A stretch of 30,561 nt of DNA from an uncultured Anaerolineales bacterium (GTDB lineage Bacteria > Chloroflexota > Anaerolineae > Anaerolineales > Villigracilaceae): positions 1 through 30,561 of the forward strand of contig CALFXA010000150.1 in the NCBI GenBank assembly GCA_937928015.1, written 5' to 3'. The notes below the pieces were generated by a model that saw nothing but the letters and a program-made list of their open reading frames with translations, searched no databases and had not been told where the DNA came from. This document shows positions 23,385 through 30,561 of the stretch, piece after piece. The translations under genes were made by a program, and so were the position numbers. Numbering within the stretch: the stretch's first letter is position 1; each line of letters opens with the position of its first letter.

Positions 23385-24473
23385 ATGAACAAGTTCGGGG
23401 ACTTGTTACGGATCATCCGAAAGAGGAGCATGCTCACACAGCAACAAGTTGGTAATTTGCTGGGCGAGGAGTTAGGCGACCACGGTTTTAGCGGAGCGGC
23501 GGTAAGCGATTGGGAGCGCGGCGTCAGTAAAATACACGCTGACAACCGTATGGTGCTGGTCGGTTTATTACACGTACTGCACCAACACGGTGGGATTCAG
23601 ACGCCGGAGGAGGCCAACGAACTGCTGGAGGCAGGCAACTATCGCGCGTTAGACGCCAAAGAGCAACATCGTGTCTTTCCTGACCAGACAGCGGCCCGCC
23701 ATCAAAACAGAGAACAGCCCCCCGCTTCTGCGATATGGGCCTGGATGTTTAACATCCCCATCGAAGAGTGGCAGGCCCTCCTCCAAAAGGCCCAGCCTGG
23801 GCCCGAACCCGTCTGGCCGCGAATCCTGGTCGCCCTCCTGCGTCAGAGATTGGATCGGCTGCACGCGGCTCACGTTTTGCGCGCGCTCCTTTGGCTATGG
23901 ATTGGTCTGGCAGCCTGGATTTTGCTCATCCCCTCCTGGCGCTGGCCCTTCGAGAATCGCGAATCGGCACAACTGGCGCTGGTCGCCTATGCGGTCGGGA
24001 CGCTGATTCTGCCCGCCTGTATTGCTGCGCTGATCAACACCCGCGATAATCCCTTCTGGCAGGAACATGGTCTGGCCAATACCTGGGTCATGCGCCTGTA
24101 CGTTCATCAAGGCGCCAGCATCGGCTTTCATGTGGGGTATTTTGGGGCCTTCGTTCTAGGGTTGTTTCGCTACAATCTGGGACTGCCCTTCTCTAATCTG
24201 TCCAGTCTCCTGGCATTAGCCTTGCCCCTGCTGCTCAGTTATGCCAGCGCTCATCTGGTGCCACACAATCTTTTTACGGCCTACCAACGTCTACGTTTAT
24301 CGGATGGCGCCATCTTCTTCATTTTCCCGCTGGTCGGCCCGGGTTGGGCATATTTTCTGTTCGAGGATCACCCGATCCTCCTGCAACACAACCTGGGACT
24401 GGCCCTCTTTTTAGCTTCCGCAACTCTGCTGGCAGTCGTCACACTCCTGCGCAAACGTAATTCGAAGGAATAG
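23385..24473 (+). CDS. Membrane-anchored Xre-type transcriptional regulator
   Basis: A 362-residue protein with a cytoplasmic helix-turn-helix at the N-terminus (about 5-65: FGDLLRIIRKRSMLTQQQVGNLLG, then GAAVSDWERGVSK) and a C-terminal membrane domain. The middle (about 70-155) is hydrophilic. From RALLWLWIGLAAWILLI onward I count about six transmembrane helices, ending in a basic RKRNSKE tail. Such proteins link DNA binding to a membrane signal. ATG 23385 is preferred over GTG 23382 because AAGGAG (23374-23379) is then five bases away. It follows the ComP-like kinase by about 120 bases on the same strand and shares its lower G+C, so it may be an output or a modulator of the circuit. A repeated CACTTGA operator in front suggests autoregulation. 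Confidence 0.8.
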   Translation: MNKFGDLLRIIRKRSMLTQQQVGNLLGEELGDHGFSGAAVSDWERGVSKIHADNRMVLVGLLHVLHQHGGIQTPEEANELLEAGNYRALDAKEQHRVFPDQTAARHQNREQPPASAIWAWMFNIPIEEWQALLQKAQPGPEPVWPRILVALLRQRLDRLHAAHVLRALLWLWIGLAAWILLIPSWRWPFENRESAQLALVAYAVGTLILPACIAALINTRDNPFWQEHGLANTWVMRLYVHQGASIGFHVGYFGAFVLGLFRYNLGLPFSNLSSLLALALPLLLSYASAHLVPHNLFTAYQRLRLSDGAIFFIFPLVGPGWAYFLFEDHPILLQHNLGLALFLASATLLAVVTLLRKRNSKE

Positions 24474-24519
24474 GATACCGTTTTTTAAGCGAAGCGTACG
24501 GTTTCCACTTGAACATGCG

Positions 24520-24570
24520 TGCTATAATTTCAAATCATCGCCGTCGTTAGTCGGGATTACCCGGCTAACG
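24520..24570 (+). promoter_or_regulatory. dnaE promoter and leader hairpin
   Basis: TGCTATAAT (24520-24528) is an extended -10 box. The predicted leader contains CGTTAGTCGGG (24545-24555) and CCCGGCTAACG (24560-24570), an 11-bp stem with one wobble pair and an ATTA loop. A CACTTGA half-site (24506-24512) lies eight bases before the extended -10. The spacer 24474-24519 also holds an imperfect GGATACCGT/ACGGTTTCC repeat. Confidence 0.58.
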
Positions 24571-24605
24571 ATATATCATTCGCCCACCCAGCCTAAACAC
24601 AATCC

Positions 24606-27600
24606 ATGTCCTTCGCCCACCTGCATGTCCACACCGAATACTCGATGCTCGACGGCTTCTCGAACATCAAGAGGCTGGTCAAACGCGTCAAGGAAATGGA
24701 CATGCCCGCCGTGGCTATCACCGACCACGGCACGATGTTCGGGGTGATTGACTTCTACAACGCCGCCACCGCCGCGGGGGTCAAGCCCATCATCGGGCTG
24801 GAAGCCTACATGGCGGCGCGCGGCATGACCGACCGTGACCCCAAACTCGACAAGAAATCCTTCCACCTGTTGCTATTGGCCGAGAACGAGACCGGCTACC
24901 GCAACCTGTTGAGCATCGCCTCGGCAGCGCAACTCAACGGTTTTTACTATTACCCGCGCATCGACCACGACTTCCTGGCGGCCCACTCCGAGGGTCTGAT
25001 CTGTACCTCGGGATGCATGTCCGCTGAAATTCCGCGCGCCCTGTTGGAGGAAAATCCGCAGGAAGCGGTGCGCCGCATGAACTGGTACTACGATGTCTTC
25101 GGCAAGGACCGCTTCTTTGTCGAGTTGCAGCATCACAACATCAAAGAGATTACCGACCTCAACCGCCGCCTGCTCGATCTGGGCGTGCGCTACGAGTCGC
25201 GTTACATCGCCACCAACGACGTCCATTACATCAACCAGACCGATGCGCGGCTGCAAGATGTGTTGCTGGCCATTCAGACCAACACCACGCTCAACGATCC
25301 CGATCGCATGAGGATGACGGACGACTCGTATTACCTGCGCACCCCACAGGAGATGTCAACCCTGTTCGCGGAAGTGCCCGAGTCGCTCAGCAACACCCTT
25401 TTGATCGCCGAACGCTGCAATGTGGACCTGTCGTTCAAGGGCTATCACCTGCCCGAGTTCTCCGTTCCCGAGGGCTACACCGCCGACACCTATCTGCGCC
25501 ACCTGTGTGAGCGCGGACTGGAAAAGCGCTACCACGAGGACGCCACCAGTTCGCGCGTGCTCGACCGCCTCAATTATGAGTTGGGCATCATCCATACCAT
25601 GGGCTTCGACGCCTACTTCCTGATCGTGTGGGACTTATGCCGCCATGCCAGCGAGAACAACATCTGGTTCAACGCGCGCGGATCGGCGGCAGGCTCCATC
25701 GTGGCCTACGCGCTTGAGATCACCATGGTCGATCCGCTCGAACACGACCTGATCTTCGAACGTTTCCTCAACCCGGGCCGCATCTCCATGCCCGATATCG
25801 ACCTCGACTTCCGCGACGACCGCCGCGGCGAGATGCTCGAATACTGCGCCCGCAAATACGGCGACGACAAGGTGGCGCAGATCATCACCTTCGGCACAAT
25901 GGGCACCAAAGCCGCCCTGCGCGACGTGGCCCGCGTGATGGAAATTCCCCTGCCCGATGTGGACCGCCTCGCCAAACTGGTGCCCTTCGTCTCAGGCAAA
26001 GGCGCGACCATGGAAGACGCACTGGCCGTGCCCGACTTCAAGAAGATCTACGAGTCCTCGCCGCAGATGCACGAGTTGGTGGACACAGCCGCCAAGATGG
26101 AAGGCACCGTCCGCAATGCCGGCACGCACGCCGCGGGCGTCGTCATCGCCGACAAGCCGTTGATCGAGTACCTGCCGCTGCACCGCCCCACCTCAGGCGC
26201 GGAAGACACCGCCGTCAAATCGGTGACGCAATTCGAGATGGGCATCCTCGACTCGCTGGGCATGCTCAAGGTTGACTTCCTCGGTCTGGCGACGCTCTCC
26301 GTCATGGCGCGCGCCTGCGACCTGATCGAGAAACGGCACGGCATCCACTTCGACTTAAGCAACATCCCGCTCGATGATGAGAAATCCTTTGAACTGATGG
26401 GCGCGGGACACACCCTGGGCGTGTTCCAACTCGAAGGCGGCGGCATGACCCGCTGGCTGGTCCAGATGAAGCCGCAGACGCTGGATAACGTCATCGCGAT
26501 GGTGGCGCTCTATCGTCCGGGTCCGATGGCCTTCATCCCCGATTACATCGCGCGCATGCACGGCGAGGCCGAGGTCGAGTACCGCCACGAATCGCTCAAG
26601 CCCATCTTCGAAGATACCTACGGCATCCCCGTCTATCAGGAACAACTGATGAATGCCGCCGTGCAACTGGCGGGCTACACCCAATCTGAGGCGGACGACC
26701 TGCGCAAGGCCATCGCCAAGAAGATTGCGGACAAGATTCAGAAGCACCGTCATAAATTCGTCGAAGGCGCCAGCAAGAAGGGCATGCCCAGCGAAACTGC
26801 CGACCTGATCTTTTCGGACTGGGAAGAATTCGCGCGCTACGGCTTCAACAAATCGCACGCTGCCGATTACGGTGTGATCGCCGTGCAGACCGCCTACCTT
26901 AAGTCGCATTATCCTGCCGAGTACATGAGCGCGCTCATGTCGGTCACGCGCAACGAGACCGAGAAGGTGGCGCTCTACATCGCGGACGCGCGTGCCATGG
27001 GCGTGCCCGTGCTGGCGCCCGACGTCAACGCCTCGGAATGGGACTTCGCCATCGAAGACAGCGAGGGGAAACCCAGCATCCGCTTTGGTTTTGGCGCGAT
27101 CAAGAACGTCGGCGAGAATGCCGTCGTTCCGATCATCGAAGCGCGCAAGCAGAGCCGCTTCACCGACCTGAACGACTTCGCCCGCCGCGTGGACCTGCGC
27201 ACCGTGGGCAAGCGCGCACTGGAATGCCTCATCAAGGTCGGCGCGATGGACTCATTCGGCGACCGCGTTGCCCTGCTCGACTCGCTCGACACCATCACCG
27301 CCTCCAGTGCCAGCCATTTCCGCGCCGCCGATGCGGGCCAGATGTCGCTCTTCGGTGGCTCGACCGGCGTGGCCGACGAGATCCGCCTGGTCAGGACCTC
27401 GAAGATCGAGAAGCGTGAGATGCTCAACTGGGAACGCGAGTTGATCGGCCTGTACATCTCCGACCATCCGCTCTCCGAGTACCAGACCACGCTCACGCAG
27501 CTCGTTTCCTATTTCTCGGCGCAACTGCCCGAGGCCCAGCACGAGGAGAAGGTCCGCGTGGCGGGCCTGGTCACGGTGGTGCGGCCCTACGTCACCAAGC

Positions 27601-28631
27601 AGGGCAAGCCGATGGGCTTCGCCACCATCGAAGACATCCAGGGCAACATCGAGCTGGTGCTCTTCCCCAAAACCTGGACACAGTTCCAGCCCGTGCTCGA
27701 AACAGGCAAGGTCATTCTGGTCGAGGGCAAGGTGGACGCGCAATCCACGCCGCCCAAGATTTTGGTGGACGCGATCAAGACCGAGTTCAAATATCTCGTG
27801 TCAGTGGATGGGACTCCGCAGCCGCCCGCCGCCCCTGCGACGTTGAAGCCGCGCAGCGAAGCGGAAGCTCCGCGCCGCCCAAACGCGGCTCCGCCCGTAT
27901 CCGCGCCGAAGCCTGCTCCCGTTAAAGCAACGGCCCCGGCCCCCAAACCGACCCCGCCCCCCGCGCCCGTGAAGAAGGTCAGCGAGCCTGCGCCCGCTTA
28001 CGCCTCAGGTCGGGATGCCATCCCGCCCCACAACGATTGGGATGACGACGGCATGCCGCCCCCGCCCGACAACTTCCCCGCGGGCTGGGAGAATGAATGG
28101 CAGCCTTCCTTTGAAGTCGCCGAGATCGCCGCGCGGCCCGAGCCGAAGCACACCGCCGCCAAAGTCACGCCGCCGCGCAGTGAGGCCGCGCCCGTCCTGC
28201 CCGAGGCGGAAGTGGACGAACCTGTCACGGAACCCGCCCCGGGTCCGATCAAGGAAGAGCCGAGGCTGGCCGTCGAGCCCGCCAAGCCGACTCCCCTCCC
28301 GTCCCAGCCGAGCGCGGCGCGCATCCCGCTGACGGTGCCCGCCCCCGTCCCGCTCAAGGAAGAGACGGACCATGCGCCGCAGCAGATCACTATCATCCTG
28401 CGCCCAACAGGCGACAAGGACCTCGACCGCCGCCGCATCAAGGTGGTGTACGGCACGCTGATCTCCTTCCACGGCAAGGACCGCTTCTCGCTGCAGATCT
28501 TCGAGGCAGGCAAGGGCCACCTAATCGACTTTCCCAGCGACTCGACCCGCATTTGTGCCGACCTGCTCAACCGCCTGCGCATCGTACTGGGCGAAGAGAC
28601 CTGGAGCATCGAACCCATCGTGTATCAATAA
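24606..28631 (+). CDS. dnaE: DNA polymerase III subunit alpha
   Basis: A 1341-residue replicative polymerase. The PHP domain opens the protein (HLHVH at 5-9, ITDHG near 40). The palm holds PDIDLDF with catalytic Asp399/Asp401 and the third Asp557 in LKVDFLGLATL, matching E. coli positions closely. Fingers motifs such as YRPGPMAFIPDYI and ADYGVIAVQTAYLKSHYP follow, then helix-hairpin-helix repeats and an OB fold (about 983-1058). Unusually, a Pro/Ala/Glu-rich linker of ~180 residues (about 1075-1255) precedes a folded C-terminal domain (1258-1341). E. coli DnaE has 1160 residues. The ATG has no ribosome site although an extended -10 promoter is present. A terminator directly follows the stop. 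Confidence 0.97.
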   Translation: MSFAHLHVHTEYSMLDGFSNIKRLVKRVKEMDMPAVAITDHGTMFGVIDFYNAATAAGVKPIIGLEAYMAARGMTDRDPKLDKKSFHLLLLAENETGYRNLLSIASAAQLNGFYYYPRIDHDFLAAHSEGLICTSGCMSAEIPRALLEENPQEAVRRMNWYYDVFGKDRFFVELQHHNIKEITDLNRRLLDLGVRYESRYIATNDVHYINQTDARLQDVLLAIQTNTTLNDPDRMRMTDDSYYLRTPQEMSTLFAEVPESLSNTLLIAERCNVDLSFKGYHLPEFSVPEGYTADTYLRHLCERGLEKRYHEDATSSRVLDRLNYELGIIHTMGFDAYFLIVWDLCRHASENNIWFNARGSAAGSIVAYALEITMVDPLEHDLIFERFLNPGRISMPDIDLDFRDDRRGEMLEYCARKYGDDKVAQIITFGTMGTKAALRDVARVMEIPLPDVDRLAKLVPFVSGKGATMEDALAVPDFKKIYESSPQMHELVDTAAKMEGTVRNAGTHAAGVVIADKPLIEYLPLHRPTSGAEDTAVKSVTQFEMGILDSLGMLKVDFLGLATLSVMARACDLIEKRHGIHFDLSNIPLDDEKSFELMGAGHTLGVFQLEGGGMTRWLVQMKPQTLDNVIAMVALYRPGPMAFIPDYIARMHGEAEVEYRHESLKPIFEDTYGIPVYQEQLMNAAVQLAGYTQSEADDLRKAIAKKIADKIQKHRHKFVEGASKKGMPSETADLIFSDWEEFARYGFNKSHAADYGVIAVQTAYLKSHYPAEYMSALMSVTRNETEKVALYIADARAMGVPVLAPDVNASEWDFAIEDSEGKPSIRFGFGAIKNVGENAVVPIIEARKQSRFTDLNDFARRVDLRTVGKRALECLIKVGAMDSFGDRVALLDSLDTITASSASHFRAADAGQMSLFGGSTGVADEIRLVRTSKIEKREMLNWERELIGLYISDHPLSEYQTTLTQLVSYFSAQLPEAQHEEKVRVAGLVTVVRPYVTKQGKPMGFATIEDIQGNIELVLFPKTWTQFQPVLETGKVILVEGKVDAQSTPPKILVDAIKTEFKYLVSVDGTPQPPAAPATLKPRSEAEAPRRPNAAPPVSAPKPAPVKATAPAPKPTPPPAPVKKVSEPAPAYASGRDAIPPHNDWDDDGMPPPPDNFPAGWENEWQPSFEVAEIAARPEPKHTAAKVTPPRSEAAPVLPEAEVDEPVTEPAPGPIKEEPRLAVEPAKPTPLPSQPSAARIPLTVPAPVPLKEETDHAPQQITIILRPTGDKDLDRRRIKVVYGTLISFHGKDRFSLQIFEAGKGHLIDFPSDSTRICADLLNRLRIVLGEETWSIEPIVYQ

Positions 28632-28659
28632 AAGGACTAGCAACAGTCCTTTTATTTTT
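28630..28659 (+). terminator. Rho-independent terminator of dnaE
   Basis: AAAAGGACT (28630-28638) pairs with AGTCCTTTT (28645-28653) around AGCAAC, followed by ATTTTT. It overlaps the dnaE stop codon. Confidence 0.9.
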
Positions 28660-28734
28660 CCCTTTCGGCAACGGGGACTCCCTGATATGATGTTCGCCTA
28701 TTCTCAGCACAGAAGAAAGGCGTTAAATTCACGA

Positions 28735-29100
28735 ATGGAAGAACCGACAACGTATTGGGGGCTATCCTCCTGCATCGACCTGTATGAGTGCGACCTCGGA
28801 CTCATGCAGGACGCCGACACAATCCGCACCTTCGCCGCCCAGCTATGCGACCGAATCAAGATGAAGCGCTATGGGGAAACGCAGGTGGTCCACTTCGGGG
28901 ACGATCCACGCGTAAACGGGTTCAGCATGACCCAGTTGATCGAGACCTCGCTGGTCTCGGCGCACTTTGCGGAAAACAGCCGCGCGATCTACCTGGATGT
29001 GTTCAGTTGCGCCCCCTACGATCCGCAGGATGCCGCGGAGTTCGCCTTGGAGTATTTCAAGGGCAGGCATTATCACCTGCACGTCGTCCAAAGGAATTAG
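28735..29100 (+). CDS. Divergent AdoMet decarboxylase (SpeD)-family protein
   Basis: A 121-residue protein with the layout of the prokaryotic pyruvoyl-dependent S-adenosylmethionine decarboxylase family. It has a DLYECD start segment, a central strand-turn NGFSMTQLIETSLVSAHF, and DVFSCAPYDP, ending RHYHLHVVQRN. Aligned by eye to T. maritima SpeD, the self-cleaved Ser corresponds to Ser72, the processing His to His77 and the catalytic Cys to Cys92. The usual Glu just before the cleaved Ser is Thr71. Paralogues of this family are reported as pyruvoyl arginine or ornithine decarboxylases, so the substrate may not be AdoMet. ATG 28735 fits the usual N-terminus; ATG 28687/28690 are possible alternatives without a good ribosome site. 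TATGAT at 28686-28691 could be a -10 box. Confidence 0.65.
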   Translation: MEEPTTYWGLSSCIDLYECDLGLMQDADTIRTFAAQLCDRIKMKRYGETQVVHFGDDPRVNGFSMTQLIETSLVSAHFAENSRAIYLDVFSCAPYDPQDAAEFALEYFKGRHYHLHVVQRN

Positions 29101-29101
29101 C

Positions 29102-29131
29102 AAAAGAGCAGGCCATGCGGCCTGCTCTTTT
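29102..29131. terminator. Bidirectional terminator between SpeD-like and threonine synthase genes
   Basis: AAAAGAGCAGGCC (29102-29114) and GGCCTGCTCTTTT (29119-29131) form a perfect 13-bp stem with an ATGC loop and T-tails on both strands, suited to ending both convergent genes. Confidence 0.92.
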
Positions 29132-29148
29132 CTTTTCATGGGAAGTTT

Positions 29149-30345
29149 CTAAACAGCGTGATCGAGATATTTCAGCCCCGAGCCTGTGTTGAACAGCACC
29201 ACACGCTCGTCGGGCTGGATCCACTTCTGCTCGACGAGGGCGGCCAGGGCGGCAAGGGTGGCGGCGCCCTCGGGCGCGGCAAAGATGCCTTCCTGTGCGG
29301 CCAGTCTCTTTTGATATTCGGTGATGGCCTCGTCGCTGACGGCCACCGCCGTGCCCTTGCTCTCGCGAATGGAAGAGAGAATCAGACGGTCGGCAAAACT
29401 CTTGGGCACGCGCAAGCCCGAGGCCAGGGTCTGCGCACCCAGCCAGAAGTCGCAGAAGTCTGCACCCGTCAGGAAGGCCTTGACCACGGGGGCGCAGCCC
29501 TCCGCCTGGACCGAGACCATGCGCGGACGTTTGGTGTTCTTCAGCCAGCCGAGTTTTTCCAGTTCGTCAAAGGCCTTCCACATCCCCACCAAGCCCGTGC
29601 CGCCGCCCGTGGGATAGATGATGACGTCGGGCAGGGACCAGTCGAAATGCTCGGCCAGTTCATAGCCCATGACCTTCTTGCCTTCCATGCGGTACGGCTC
29701 CTTGAAGGTCGAGACGTCGAACCAGCCCTCTTCGCGGGCCTTGAGTCCCGCCATGCCCGCCGCGTCGCTGATCAGGCCGTCCACGAGGATCACCTCGGCG
29801 CCCGCAATGCGGCTCTCAAGGATGTTGGCAATAGGCGTATCCTTGGGCATGTAGATGAGCGCCTTCATGCCCGCACGCGCAGCATAAGCAGCCATCGCTC
29901 CGCCCGCGTTGCCCGCGGTGGGGATGATGACCTTTTCGACACCCAATTCCCTGGCCTTCGAAACCGCAGCGGATAACCCACGCGCCTTGAAGGACCCCGT
30001 CGGGTTGCTGCTTTCGTCCTTGACGTATAAATTCGAGAGGCCGAGCATCCCGCCGACGCGCGGCAGACTCAGCAAGGCAGTATCCCCTTCGCCCAGTGTG
30101 ATCATGTTTTGCGGATCTAGCACGGGCAGCATCTCGTGCCAGCGCCACATCCCCTTGGATCGTTTGTGGACCTCTTCCCGGTCCACGCGGCGGGCCGCCT
30201 GCTCCAGGTCATAACGGACGAGGAGCGGCGCCTGACAATCAGGGCAGTAGGTGTGAATCTCGGCAGCGGAATAATGCGTGCCGCAATCGGAACACACCAA
30301 ATCAATCAGGTAGGATCGAGGCTCGGAGATGGGTTTTGTCTGCAT
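29149..30345 (-). CDS. thrC: Threonine synthase with N-terminal zinc ribbon
   Basis: A 398-residue PLP enzyme that converts O-phosphohomoserine to threonine. The N-terminus has a zinc ribbon, Cys18/Cys21 and Cys34/Cys37. The fold-type II core follows: SNPTGSFKARG with the PLP-binding Lys120, the phosphate-cup TAGNAGGAMAAYAA, and YPTGGGTGLVG. The zinc-ribbon form is known among archaeal and some bacterial threonine synthases. Related cysteate or other PLP synthases share this layout, so substrate is likely but not certain. The ATG at 30345 is chosen; the frame stays open to the contig end, but the extra part is the shadow of the receiver gene. Its ATG lies four bases after that gene's stop, implying co-transcription. 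Confidence 0.9.
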   Translation of the reverse strand: MQTKPISEPRSYLIDLVCSDCGTHYSAAEIHTYCPDCQAPLLVRYDLEQAARRVDREEVHKRSKGMWRWHEMLPVLDPQNMITLGEGDTALLSLPRVGGMLGLSNLYVKDESSNPTGSFKARGLSAAVSKARELGVEKVIIPTAGNAGGAMAAYAARAGMKALIYMPKDTPIANILESRIAGAEVILVDGLISDAAGMAGLKAREEGWFDVSTFKEPYRMEGKKVMGYELAEHFDWSLPDVIIYPTGGGTGLVGMWKAFDELEKLGWLKNTKRPRMVSVQAEGCAPVVKAFLTGADFCDFWLGAQTLASGLRVPKSFADRLILSSIRESKGTAVAVSDEAITEYQKRLAAQEGIFAAPEGAATLAALAALVEQKWIQPDERVVLFNTGSGLKYLDHAV

Positions 30346-30349
30346 TGCA

Positions 30350-30514
30350 TCAGCCTGCGTGGCCAGCCTTCGGCGAAGGGACAAAGGCCTCCACACGCGC
30401 CCACAGTTCGCGGATGTTGATCGGCTTGGACATGTACACGTCGCAACCCGCGGCCAGGGCCTTCTCAGCATCGCCCTTGAGGGCATTGGCGGTAATGGCA
30501 ATGATGGGCACATA
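30350..30514 (-). CDS. Response-regulator receiver domain, C-terminal fragment (5' partial)
   Basis: The last 54 residues of a CheY-like receiver: [24 protein letters not shown], then [18 protein letters not shown]. The conserved Thr (AITANA) and Lys (SKPI) are visible; the phosphoacceptor Asp lies beyond the contig. The MSKPI form and the absence of an output domain suggest either a single-domain regulator or the end of a hybrid histidine kinase. The sequence stops at the adapter junction at 30515. It is followed four bases later by the threonine synthase start. Confidence 0.85.
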   Translation of the reverse strand, partial: YVPIIAITANALKGDAEKALAAGCDVYMSKPINIRELWARVEAFVPSPKAGHAG

Positions 30515-30561
30515 AGATCGGAAGAGCGTCGTGTAGGGAAAGAGTGTAGATCTCGGTGGTC
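30515..30561. other. Illumina adapter sequence at contig end
   Basis: From AGATCGGAAGAGCGTCGTGT at 30515 to the last base, the sequence matches, from memory, the reverse complement of the Illumina universal adapter over all 47 bases. It is not genomic. It mirrors the shorter adapter piece at bases 1-10. Confidence 0.97.

Noticed and set aside
28555..28734. Upstream extension of the SpeD-like gene
   Set aside because: It overlaps the end of dnaE and its terminator; the family N-terminus fits ATG 28735.
30346..30513. N-terminal extension of threonine synthase
   Set aside because: The extra residues are the out-of-frame shadow of the receiver fragment; the zinc ribbon begins just after the ATG at 30345.

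Overview
The window is a 30.5-kb assembled contig, not a clean genome slice. Both ends carry Illumina adapter sequence (bases 1-10 and 30515-30561), so the first and last genes are cut by the end of the assembly. Coding DNA is GC-rich and dense. I infer a Chloroflexota bacterium, probably Anaerolineae-like. The reasons are an oversized SecA without a C-terminal zinc tail, a Ser/Thr kinase fused to a PQQ-type propeller beside PP2C/vWA/FHA genes, a DnaE with a long Pro/Ala linker, and AT-rich -10 boxes close to start codons. No rRNA, tRNA, CRISPR array, transposase or phage gene was seen.

Regions. (1) 11-5115, + strand: a tightly packed signalling operon: kinase-propeller (partial), PP2C phosphatase, J-domain/vWA protein, zinc-ribbon/FHA protein, a small unknown protein and an OmpR-type response regulator. 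(2) 5149-9770: hsp20 behind a HAIR-like operator, a NarL-type regulator, a HAD protein, a papain-like protease candidate with a structured leader, a small AT-richer membrane protein and an alpha-amylase. (3) 9773-18770, - strand: secA, adenosine deaminase, aconitase and a Glu-rich acidic protein. (4) 19055-24473: a lower-GC island that I read as a ComQXPA-like quorum-sensing locus. It holds a NarL-type response regulator (ComA-like), a polyprenyl synthetase-family enzyme (ComQ-like), a 48-codon peptide gene with two Trp near its C-terminus (ComX-like; too short for most gene callers), a polytopic histidine kinase with an N-terminal PDZ-like segment (ComP-like), and a membrane-anchored Xre-type regulator. 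(5) 24606-30514: dnaE, a divergent AdoMet-decarboxylase-family protein, threonine synthase (-) and the tail of a receiver domain (-).

How the genes may work together. Region 1 looks like a phosphorylation circuit: kinase writes, PP2C erases, FHA reads, with a chaperone-linked vWA effector. Region 4 has every part of a prenylated-peptide circuit. The peptide gene comes directly before the putative prenyltransferase on one strand, and the receptor kinase is divergent from it. The response regulator converges on the prenyltransferase, and their stop codons share one CTAG. This locus is the main discovery candidate. Other items worth attention are a 33-nt perfect palindrome inserted in frame in aconitase, two long hairpin repeats of similar design, the HAIR-like operator of hsp20, and the SpeD-family protein that keeps the self-cleavage Ser but lacks the usual Glu before it.
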